Shown here piece after piece: positions 1 to 5,379 of a stretch of DNA of 9,419 nucleotides; position 1 is the first letter of the stretch; every line of letters begins with the position of its first letter. The DNA is from Psychroflexus sp. (GTDB lineage: Bacteria > Bacteroidota > Bacteroidia > Flavobacteriales > Flavobacteriaceae): NCBI GenBank assembly GCA_007116535.1, contig SKIG01000186.1, positions 1 to 9,419 on the forward strand, written 5' to 3'. The notes beneath the pieces were generated by a model. The model was given only the letters and a program-made list of their open reading frames with translations. It was not told the origin of the DNA and made no database searches. Position numbers and translations under genes: made by a program.

Positions 1-151
1 CATTCCTGAGCTTCCGAAAAACTTAGATTCAACAGATGGTTTGGCGGCAGCAGTATGTCATTTTTACAATTCGTCCACGCCAAGCATTGGGAAATCGTAT
101 ACAGGATGGGATGCGTTTATCAAACAAAATGAGTCTAGAGTAAAGAAATAA
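1..151 (+). CDS. ruvC: Crossover junction endodeoxyribonuclease RuvC, C-terminal end (partial)
   Basis: Only the last 49 codons are in the window; the reading frame enters at base 2 and ends at TAA 149-151. RuvC is the dimeric Holliday-junction resolvase that works with RuvAB in recombination and repair. The fragment carries the family's last catalytic motif: two aspartates three residues apart (fragment residues 9 and 12, in LDSTDGLAAAVCHF), matching the D138/D141 pair of E. coli RuvC. The small-residue helix that normally follows (AAAVCHF) is present, then a short basic tail ending in RVKK. The position of the stop fits the usual length past this motif, so the 3' end looks intact. It is convergent with the prolyl-isomerase gene and shares a hairpin terminator that starts at its stop codon. 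The call is confident despite the short fragment because the motif and its context are characteristic; the N-terminal catalytic residues cannot be checked. Confidence 0.85.
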   Translation, partial: IPELPKNLDSTDGLAAAVCHFYNSSTPSIGKSYTGWDAFIKQNESRVKK

Positions 152-180
152 AAAAAGAGGAAAACTAATTCCTCTTTTTT
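151..180. terminator. Bidirectional rho-independent terminator between ruvC and the prolyl-isomerase gene
   Basis: A perfect 12-bp inverted repeat: arm 151-162 (AAAAAAGAGGAA) pairs with 169-180 (TTCCTCTTTTTT) around a 6-base loop. The A-run on one side and T-run on the other give a U-tract in both transcription directions. It overlaps the last base of the ruvC stop codon and lies 18 bp past the stop of the minus-strand gene, so it can end both convergent transcripts. Confidence 0.85.
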
Positions 181-198
181 AAATTGTGGTATGCTAAT

Positions 199-1248
199 CT
201 AATCTTTTTTTATTTCAACAAGTTCAACTTCAAAAAGAAGTGGAGTGTTTGGAGGAATTGGGCCAATGCCTCTTTCTCCATAAGCTAATTCACTTGGGAT
301 AGCAAGATTTGCTTTTTCACCTTCTCTAAGAAGCATAATTCCTTCATCCCAACCTGGGATTACTTGACCAACACCAATAGCAATAGTCAATGGTTCATTT
401 CTGTCGTAAGACGAGTCAAATTGACCTCCATCCATAAAAGTTCCTCTATAATGCACTGCAACTCTATCTCCTGTAGATGGTCTTTTGCCGCTCTCATTGA
501 TAGTTGTTAACTTGTATCTTAAGCCTGTTTCAGTTTCCTCAAAACCTTCTGATACCTTATCAAATTGCTGCATTGCTTCTCTTTCTTTAGCCGCTTTTGC
601 TTCTTCGGCAACTTCTTGCTGCTTTGCAAAAACACCTGGAGCATCAAAAGCTTTAGCTTCTTTTCCTTTTCTAATGATGTTCACTTGGTTGATAACCACA
701 TCTTCAACAGGTTTATCACGCGCTCCTTTTTCTACTTTGCCGATTGCTTCAACAACCTCCATACCTGATTGAATTTTACCAAAAACAGTATGCTTACCAT
801 CCAAGTGTGGGGTAGGAGCAAGCGTAATGAAGAATTGACTTCCATTGGTAGCAGGGCCTGCGTTTGCCATAGAAAGTATCCCGGCAGACTCATGCTTTAG
901 TCCTTCTACAATTTCATCTTCGAAACTATACCCTGGTCCACCAGCTCCTGTTCCAAGAGGGTCTCCACCTTGAATCATAAAACCATCGATTACTCGGTGA
1001 AAAGTAATTCCATCATAGTAAGGCTTTCCTTTGTATTTTTCTGAAACATTCGGGTGAGTTCCTTCTGCTAAGGCTACCATATTGGCAACTGTCATTGGAG
1101 TCTTATCAAAATAGAGTTGCAAAATAAAGTCACCTTGTGTGGTCTTAAATTCTGCATATACCCCGTCTTCTAAGTCAGGATACTCTTCTTTACAACTACT
1201 AAAAAGTAAGCAGATAAAAGCGAATAATAATACATTTAATTTACTCAT
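199..1248 (-). CDS. Cyclophilin-FKBP fusion peptidyl-prolyl cis-trans isomerase, lipoprotein
   Basis: This 349-residue protein joins two unrelated prolyl isomerase domains. Residues 1-19 are a lipoprotein signal peptide ending in FSSC, with Cys19 the probable lipidated residue. Residues about 30-193 are a cyclophilin domain with FHRVI (Arg85), MIQGGDP (Gln93), NGSQFFIT (Gln138, Phe140) and HLDGKH (His153); the position of the cyclosporin-contacting Trp of human CypA is His148. A charged, probably helical linker spans about 200-240. Residues about 255-347 are an FKBP domain with the canonical pocket: Tyr267, Phe277-Asp278, VIPGW (296-300), AYG (Tyr323) and Phe339. Both active sites look intact, so it should speed proline isomerisation in envelope proteins, in the periplasm or possibly at the cell surface. 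The ATG overlaps the end of gldI by 8 bp (ATGAGTAA), implying translational coupling; it is the last gene of the operon. Dual-family immunophilins are known from flavobacteria, so the fusion is unusual but not unprecedented. Substrates are unknown. Confidence 0.93.
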   Translation of the reverse strand: MSKLNVLLFAFICLLFSSCKEEYPDLEDGVYAEFKTTQGDFILQLYFDKTPMTVANMVALAEGTHPNVSEKYKGKPYYDGITFHRVIDGFMIQGGDPLGTGAGGPGYSFEDEIVEGLKHESAGILSMANAGPATNGSQFFITLAPTPHLDGKHTVFGKIQSGMEVVEAIGKVEKGARDKPVEDVVINQVNIIRKGKEAKAFDAPGVFAKQQEVAEEAKAAKEREAMQQFDKVSEGFEETETGLRYKLTTINESGKRPSTGDRVAVHYRGTFMDGGQFDSSYDRNEPLTIAIGVGQVIPGWDEGIMLLREGEKANLAIPSELAYGERGIGPIPPNTPLLFEVELVEIKKD

Positions 1249-1810
1249 TTTCTGAAATTTTTGATTTTTGTTCTATTGTTTTTAAGGTTACATTCGAAAT
1301 AATAGGTTCGTCAGATCCTATACGGTCTAAATCTCCGTAGAATCCAAAAGCTTTGAATGAAGGAAATAAAAAAGTAACACTTTCGTTTTCTTTCATTAGC
1401 TGCAATCCTTGGCGAATTCCTGTAATCATTCGCTCTTGGTCGATATAATAAATGGTTTCACCAATTTCTTCTTTGGTATAAATAGTATCGCCATCAAGGC
1501 TCAAAATATCGTATTCAAAAACCACTTTATCACCAAAAGTTGGAGTGATAGAGTCATTTTCATTTTTAGTTTTGTAGGTGTACCAAAATCCATCGGGTGA
1601 ATTATAGTAGGTGACAGTTGAGTCTTTTTCGATAATATCTAAAATAGACGCATGCTCTCTTTTAGCCAATTTTTTATTTCTTTCGGCAGATTCCTTCATG
1701 AAAGAGCCTGATTTGTGAGATTTCGGATACCTCGGTTCAGGAGAGGATTTGCATCCAATCAGTAAGCTAATGAGAAGAAATAAAGGTAAATATACTTTTT
1801 TAAGCATCAT
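1241..1810 (-). CDS. gldI: Gliding motility-associated FKBP-like lipoprotein GldI
   Basis: This 189-residue protein has a lipoprotein signal peptide ending in LIGC (Cys20), a polar region with charged helical character (about 35-62), and an FKBP-type domain at about 90-180 (PTFGDKVVFEYDIL, then ITGIRQGLQLMKENESVTFLFP). Size, lipidation, fold and position directly downstream of a DHH phosphoesterase gene fit GldI. In Flavobacterium johnsoniae GldI is required for gliding and chitin use, and is thought to help fold or stabilise envelope parts of the gliding and type IX secretion machinery. Several residues of the FKBP12 active site are replaced: the Phe36-Asp37 equivalent is Ile110-Tyr111, the Trp59 equivalent is Ile132 and the Tyr82 equivalent is Phe155, so catalysis may be weak or absent. 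Two adjacent ATGs (1810 and 1807) are possible starts; both overlap the nrnA stop, by 11 or 8 bp. The upstream overlap and the overlap with the next gene indicate a coupled operon. A general FKBP-like lipoprotein is the alternative. Confidence 0.88.
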   Translation of the reverse strand: MMLKKVYLPLFLLISLLIGCKSSPEPRYPKSHKSGSFMKESAERNKKLAKREHASILDIIEKDSTVTYYNSPDGFWYTYKTKNENDSITPTFGDKVVFEYDILSLDGDTIYTKEEIGETIYYIDQERMITGIRQGLQLMKENESVTFLFPSFKAFGFYGDLDRIGSDEPIISNVTLKTIEQKSKISENE

Positions 1811-2819
1811 TTTTTAACTCTTTAGAATAATCGGGTAAGATACCTAAAAATTTGTTGACGGTGTTTGTTAGGCTGTCAAAACTTCTGCCTCCTGCTGCAT
1901 TTTTATGACCACCTCCTTCAAAATGCTGTCTAGCAAAGGTGTTTACATCAAAATCTCCTTTAGAACGAAAAGATATTTTGATTAACTTATCTTGAGAGTT
2001 TTCAATAAAAATTACAGCAAAAATAATTCCTTTAAGCGAAAGGGCATAATTCACAAAACCTTCTGTGTCTCCTTTTTTGAAGTTGAATTCATCTAAATCT
2101 TCTTGTTTTAGGGGAATGTAAGCCGTCTTTTCTGATTCAATTACCTTCATCTTAGACAAAGCTCGACCAAGTAGTTGCATACGGTCGTAGGAATTTCCAT
2201 CGAAAGTTTCTTGGTGTATTTTCCAATTTGTTGCACCATAGTCAATTAGATTAGCGATTGTGCGATGCGTTTGACTGGTGGTTGAAGGGAAACGAAACGA
2301 ACCTGTGTCCGTCATTATTCCTAGATATAACAAACTAGCGATAGCAGGTGTGATTTTATTTGTTGCGTCAAGTTCATCAATAAAGTCATATACCATCTCG
2401 CAAGTAGAAGCTTTTGCAGGGTTGCTCATAACAAATTCTGCATAAGAGTCAGGTTCTTGATGGTGGTCAATCATAACAAATTTACCATCAAATTTCTCTA
2501 AAACCTCTTGGAAGTCATTCCCAACTCTTGAAAGGTGATTAAAATCTAATGTAAAAATGATGTCTGCATTTTCGACTAAGTTTTTTACTTCAGAAGTATG
2601 ATTGTCGAAAAACATTACTTCTTCCAAGTGAGGAACCCAAGTTAAAAAATCAGGTAATTGATTTGGTAAAACGCAAGTTATATTATGACCGAACTGTTGA
2701 AGTATTTTGGTTAGAGCTAAAGAAGATCCAATAGCATCACCATCGGGGTTTCTGTGAGAAACAACCACAATTTTTTTTGGTTTTGCAAGATTTTCTGTGA
2801 GTTTTTTTGGTATTTGCAT
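1800..2819 (-). CDS. nrnA: DHH/DHHA1 phosphoesterase, bifunctional oligoribonuclease / PAP phosphatase NrnA
   Basis: This is a cytoplasmic, probably Mn-dependent phosphoesterase of the NrnA type. Such enzymes degrade 2-5-nt nanoRNAs and dephosphorylate pAp to AMP. All expected motifs are present (numbered from the ATG at 2819): SHRNPDGDAIGSS at 21-33, the LDFNHLSRVG aspartate at 92, the DHH signature at 118-120, the TDTGSFRFPST region near 171, and the DHHA1 GGGHKNAAGG at 302-311. The 339-residue length is normal for the family. A TTG at 2828 would add three residues (Met-Ser-Ala), but I prefer ATG 2819 because that TTG falls inside a promoter-like TAATTTTG box and starts no recognisable conserved sequence. 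The gene overlaps gldI by 8-11 bp; the DHH-gldI order fits what I know of flavobacteria. Activity on c-di-AMP or pApA is possible for the wider family, but the domain layout here (no membrane or PAS part, so not GdpP) favours the NrnA role. Confidence 0.9.
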   Translation of the reverse strand: MQIPKKLTENLAKPKKIVVVSHRNPDGDAIGSSLALTKILQQFGHNITCVLPNQLPDFLTWVPHLEEVMFFDNHTSEVKNLVENADIIFTLDFNHLSRVGNDFQEVLEKFDGKFVMIDHHQEPDSYAEFVMSNPAKASTCEMVYDFIDELDATNKITPAIASLLYLGIMTDTGSFRFPSTTSQTHRTIANLIDYGATNWKIHQETFDGNSYDRMQLLGRALSKMKVIESEKTAYIPLKQEDLDEFNFKKGDTEGFVNYALSLKGIIFAVIFIENSQDKLIKISFRSKGDFDVNTFARQHFEGGGHKNAAGGRSFDSLTNTVNKFLGILPDYSKELKNDA

Positions 2820-2825
2820 AGCTGA

Positions 2826-2833
2826 CAAAATTA
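2826..2833 (-). promoter_or_regulatory. Candidate Bacteroidota -7 box for the nrnA-gldI-isomerase operon
   Basis: On the minus strand the bases read TAATTTTG, an exact match to the Bacteroidota -7 consensus TAnnTTTG. Only six bases (2820-2825) separate it from the nrnA ATG, so a transcript from here would be leaderless or nearly so. No clear -33 TTG/TTTG element is visible at the expected distance, and the region is AT-rich, so a chance match is possible. Confidence 0.35.
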
Positions 2834-2881
2834 AAAAAAAAAGTCTTTTTAGCTAATGTTTAATTGGGATATCGAATTAAA
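2833..2881 (-). other. mnmD-nrnA intergenic gap: weak inverted repeat plus T10 tract
   Basis: Downstream of the mnmD stop, a 7-bp A/T-only inverted repeat (2859-2865 with 2875-2881, 9-base loop) is followed on the minus strand by a run of ten T (2833-2842) about 16 bases later. The stem has no G-C pair and the T-run is not adjacent, so it is at best a weak or partial terminator. Together with the promoter-like box it could partly uncouple nrnA from mnmD. Confidence 0.25.
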
Positions 2882-2885
2882 TTTA

Positions 2886-3557
2886 CTAAGATATTTTAGT
2901 TGCTCGGAGCATCTCTCTTTTTCCTGGCGGACCAGCTAATCTTTCGACCTCGAAACCACATTTCTCAAGGTCTCTTCTTACTTGACCTTTTGCGCAGTAA
3001 GTAACCAAGACTGCGTTTTTGTTCATGCAATGGTATAATTTTTCAAAAATGGAAAAATCCCACATTTCCGGTTGAGTACGGTGTCCAAACGCATCGTAAT
3101 ATACTATATCAAATGTCTTTTCAAAGTGATTAGTTTGAATTCTGTTGTGTATTTTATGGAGTTGAAAATTTTCTTCAAAAGAAGTGGTTTCATTCCATGG
3201 AGCTCTATGGAAACTTAATAAATAGTCTTTTGGTATGTTAAGTAGCTCTGTAAAATTTAGTGCTTCTATTTCGGCAGCTTCGACAGGATGAGCTTCTATA
3301 CCGGTGTAGGTAATAGCAATCTTAGATTTCTTATTGGTTAAAAAAGTAAGAAGTGAGTTAAGATATGTACCTAAACCCACTTCTAAAAGTTCTATTTTTT
3401 TGGGATTGTTAGCGTTAATATAATGCATCAAGCCCTTCTCGATAAAAACGTACTTCGCTTCATTTAGAGCTCCATGTTTGGAATGGTAGCATTCGTTTTT
3501 ATCTGTTAATTGTATAGTAGTTGTGCCATCATTGGTTATAATGACCTTTCTATTCAT
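2886..3557 (-). CDS. mnmD: tRNA (5-methylaminomethyl-2-thiouridine)(34)-methyltransferase MnmD
   Basis: This 223-residue cytoplasmic protein matches the methyltransferase half of MnmC as a stand-alone enzyme. It would transfer a methyl group from S-adenosylmethionine to nm5(s2)U34, the last step of mnm5(s2)U formation at the tRNA wobble base. Visible motifs are the SAM-binding LLEVGLGTYLNSLL (57-70), the acidic residue in YTGIEAHP (Glu88), the family signature YYDAFGHRTQPEMW (153-166, Asp155), TYCAKGQVRRDL (186-197) and the C-terminal GPPGKREML (209-217). The FAD-dependent oxidase domain of fused MnmC is absent, as usual for the MnmD type. The ATG at 3557 begins a plausible N-terminus (MNRKVIITNDGTTTIQL), and the DUF4920 stop lies only 3 bp upstream, so the two are probably co-transcribed. 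I see no anomaly in length or composition. Confidence 0.9.
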   Translation of the reverse strand: MNRKVIITNDGTTTIQLTDKNECYHSKHGALNEAKYVFIEKGLMHYINANNPKKIELLEVGLGTYLNSLLTFLTNKKSKIAITYTGIEAHPVEAAEIEALNFTELLNIPKDYLLSFHRAPWNETTSFEENFQLHKIHNRIQTNHFEKTFDIVYYDAFGHRTQPEMWDFSIFEKLYHCMNKNAVLVTYCAKGQVRRDLEKCGFEVERLAGPPGKREMLRATKIS

Positions 3558-3560
3558 TTG

Positions 3561-4133
3561 TTATGCTTCTTCTGTCTCAGCAACTTCTTCCTCAGTTTCT
3601 TCTACTTCCTCCACATATTCGGCAGCATTCATTTTCACGCCACTAGCTAAGAAAGAAAGTGTTCTTTTTGGTTCTGTGATTGCTTCAATTTCTTCTTCAG
3701 ATTTACCTTCATCTTCTGCAAAATGCTGCAACTGATCTACAGATACCTCTTCAATAAAAGCATAACCGTGAACAATTAGTTCGTTATTGTCTAAATTTTT
3801 AGGAACAAAAAAACCATAATCTTTAAAACGAACCATGCTTTCTTCGTCTTCACTTATAGCTAATTTCATGAAACAGCCCTTCTTTTTGCACACAGAATTA
3901 ACTTTTGCGCTAAAAGTTACTTCAATACTATCGCCTGTTTTAAGGGCTTCGTACTTTAGTTTCATTGCTTCGTTGTCAATAGCTACTGAATCGTCAAAAT
4001 CTTCACCAAAAACTTTGTATTCAATTGCTTGAGTCGACTCAATTGATTCTGCTTCTGTGGTTTTTTCTTGTTTTTCTTGCGTGTCGCAACTAACAAAAAT
4101 TGATAAAATCAATAAAAAAAATAAATTTTTCAT
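3561..4133 (-). CDS. DUF4920 family lipoprotein of unknown function
   Basis: This 190-residue protein has a signal peptide with a lipobox-like FVSC (Cys16 lipidated) and a polar Glu/Lys/Thr-rich linker to about residue 38. A DUF4920 domain follows at about 39-168, with the hallmark VCKKKGCFMKL (Cys82, Cys87, Met89) and VRFKDYGFFVPKN (101-113). The paired cysteines and nearby Met suggest a metal- or thiol-handling site, but no function is established that I know of. The last 20 residues (171-190) are extremely acidic, with ten or more Glu, giving a disordered anionic tail. It is expected to be anchored in the envelope by its lipid. It is the first gene of a minus-strand run, 3 bp before mnmD and divergent from ilvE. 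I recall this trio (ilvE, DUF4920, mnmD) from other flavobacteria, but the link between a lipoprotein and a tRNA enzyme may be only positional. Confidence 0.82.
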   Translation of the reverse strand: MKNLFFLLILSIFVSCDTQEKQEKTTEAESIESTQAIEYKVFGEDFDDSVAIDNEAMKLKYEALKTGDSIEVTFSAKVNSVCKKKGCFMKLAISEDEESMVRFKDYGFFVPKNLDNNELIVHGYAFIEEVSVDQLQHFAEDEGKSEEEIEAITEPKRTLSFLASGVKMNAAEYVEEVEETEEEVAETEEA

Positions 4134-4167
4134 ATTTTACATATGTTTTTAATGGTTAAAATTATGA

Positions 4168-4175
4168 CAAAGTTA
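4168..4175 (-). promoter_or_regulatory. Candidate -7 box of the DUF4920-mnmD transcript
   Basis: The minus strand reads TAACTTTG, an exact TAnnTTTG match, with its 3' edge 34 bases before the ATG at 4133. That would leave a 5' leader of roughly 25-30 nt. There is no clear -33 TTG at the usual spacing, so the call rests on the box and its position alone. Confidence 0.4.
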
Positions 4176-4210
4176 ATAAACCAAAAAAAGCGCCATAAAC
4201 TTTATTTTGT

Positions 4211-4218
4211 TATTTTTG
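4211..4218 (+). promoter_or_regulatory. Candidate -7 box of ilvE
   Basis: The plus strand reads TATTTTTG, an exact TAnnTTTG match ending 16 bases before the ilvE ATG at 4235. Transcription would begin around 4223-4226, leaving only about a 10-nt leader. A TTTTG at 4206-4209 is too close to serve as the -33 element, and none is visible at the right distance. Confidence 0.4.
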
Positions 4219-4234
4219 TGCAAATTTAAATCAA

Positions 4235-5308
4235 ATGGAGAGTACAGCAACTATTTTAAACATAAAAAAAGCAGATCAATCAAGAATTAACCAAGTAGAT
4301 TTCAATAATCTAGCTTTTGGTAAGAATTATTCTGACCACATGATGTATTGTGACTACGTGAATGGAGAGTGGCAAACCCCTCAAATTGTTCCGTACGGAC
4401 CAATGGAATTTGCGCCATCTGTTAAAGTGTTTCATTATGGTCAAGCTGTATTTGAAGGAATGAAAGCTTTTAAAGATGATAATGGTTTAGTTAACTTATT
4501 TCGTCCTGAGAAAAACTTTGAACGTATCAACAAGTCGTCATTGCGTTTAGCTATTCCTGAATTTCCTGAGGAGTATTTTATGGAGGGATTAAAAAAGTTG
4601 ATTCAATTGGATTACGACTGGGTGAAGCCAGGTCAAGGAAATTCCTTGTATATTCGTCCATTTGTGATTGCTACTGAAGAAGGCGTTGCTGCCGCTCCAT
4701 CAGATTCTTACCGTTTTATGATCATCACTTGTCCATCTCAGGCTTATTACAACAAGCCTGTGCGAGTTTTATTTGCTGAAAAATATTCTCGTTCTGCAAA
4801 TGGTGGAGTAGGGTATGCAAAAGCTGCTGGAAATTATGGAGCACAATTTTACCCAACTAACCTAGCAAGACAAAAAGGATATGACCAAATAATTTGGACA
4901 GATGCCAACGAGCACAAATTTCTAGAAGAAGCAGGTACAATGAATATTTTCTTCAGAATTGGAGATAAATTATTGACAGCTCCAACTAGTGATAGAATAT
5001 TGGATGGTGTAACAAGAAAAAGTATCATCCAATTAGCTCAAGATCTTGGTATTGAAATTGAAGTGGCACCTGTTGAAGTAGAACGAATCAAAGAAGCTGC
5101 AAGAAAAGGCGAATTGAAAGAAATCTTCGGAACAGGAACAGCAGCAACAGTAGCTAAAGTAATTGCTTTTGAGCATGGAGGTGACGAGTTTAGCTTACCT
5201 GAAATGAATGAAAATGAATATAGTTCTTTACTTAAAAAAACTTTACAAGATATACAGTATAACCGAATTGAAGACAAGCATAATTGGTTAGTTCCAGTAG
5301 AAAGATAA
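4235..5308 (+). CDS. ilvE: Branched-chain amino acid aminotransferase
   Basis: This is a PLP-dependent fold-type IV aminotransferase of 357 residues. It reversibly transfers the amino group between glutamate and the keto acids of leucine, isoleucine and valine, in the cytoplasm. Its length and motifs match the longer, eukaryote-like BCAT branch rather than the roughly 300-residue E. coli IlvE type. Key features are FHYGQAVFEGMKAF (66-79), the YIRPF arginine (Arg141), the probable Schiff-base lysine Lys196 in GVGYAKAAGNYG, EEAGTMN (Glu232), and the phosphate-binding GTGTAATV (299-306). The redox CxxC of human BCAT is absent: the segment reads GTGTAAT. The ATG at 4235 opens a normal N-terminus for this branch, 101 bp from the divergent DUF4920 gene. 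No other branched-chain biosynthesis gene is beside it, so it appears monocistronic, ending at the hairpin terminator just downstream. It could serve synthesis or degradation. Confidence 0.95.
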   Translation: MESTATILNIKKADQSRINQVDFNNLAFGKNYSDHMMYCDYVNGEWQTPQIVPYGPMEFAPSVKVFHYGQAVFEGMKAFKDDNGLVNLFRPEKNFERINKSSLRLAIPEFPEEYFMEGLKKLIQLDYDWVKPGQGNSLYIRPFVIATEEGVAAAPSDSYRFMIITCPSQAYYNKPVRVLFAEKYSRSANGGVGYAKAAGNYGAQFYPTNLARQKGYDQIIWTDANEHKFLEEAGTMNIFFRIGDKLLTAPTSDRILDGVTRKSIIQLAQDLGIEIEVAPVEVERIKEAARKGELKEIFGTGTAATVAKVIAFEHGGDEFSLPEMNENEYSSLLKKTLQDIQYNRIEDKHNWLVPVER

Positions 5309-5326
5309 GATGAATTATTATCTATC

Positions 5327-5357
5327 AAAAAAGCCAACTAAAAAAGTTGGCTTTTTT
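5327..5357. terminator. Bidirectional rho-independent terminator between ilvE and hppA
   Basis: A perfect 13-bp stem: 5327-5339 (AAAAAAGCCAACT) pairs with 5345-5357 (AGTTGGCTTTTTT) around a 5-base A loop. The central GCCAAC/GTTGGC core and flanking A and T runs make it work in both directions. It lies 18 bp after the ilvE stop and 22 bp beyond the hppA stop, ending both convergent genes. Confidence 0.9.
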
Positions 5358-5379
5358 ATTGATGATTTTTAAATAAAAA

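Larger units (their letters stand above)
4134..4234. promoter_or_regulatory. Divergent intergenic promoter region between the DUF4920 gene and ilvE
   Basis: This 101-bp, very AT-rich spacer separates two divergent start codons and must carry both promoters unless the genes are transcribed from elsewhere. An exact TAnnTTTG box is found in each direction: minus strand TAACTTTG at 4168-4175 and plus strand TATTTTTG at 4211-4218. No convincing -33 element accompanies either. I see no operator-like palindrome or leader-peptide attenuator for ilvE. Confidence 0.5.

Noticed and set aside
485..772. Plus-strand open frames of 95 and 67 codons opposite the isomerase gene
   Set aside because: They are antisense to a clearly conserved two-domain protein, are rich in Ser/Phe/Cys as expected for complements of Glu/Lys codons, and show no domain.
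2826..2828. TTG at 2828 as the nrnA start codon
   Set aside because: It adds only Met-Ser-Ala with no family conservation, while an ATG lies three codons later; the TTG also forms part of a promoter-like box.
3523..3735. Plus-strand 70-codon frame opposite the mnmD/DUF4920 junction
   Set aside because: Its Ser-rich composition mirrors the GAA/GAG-rich acidic tail on the other strand; no start signal or recognisable motif.
5038..5337. Minus-strand 99-codon frame opposite the ilvE 3' end
   Set aside because: It runs through the terminator stem and is antisense to conserved aminotransferase codons.
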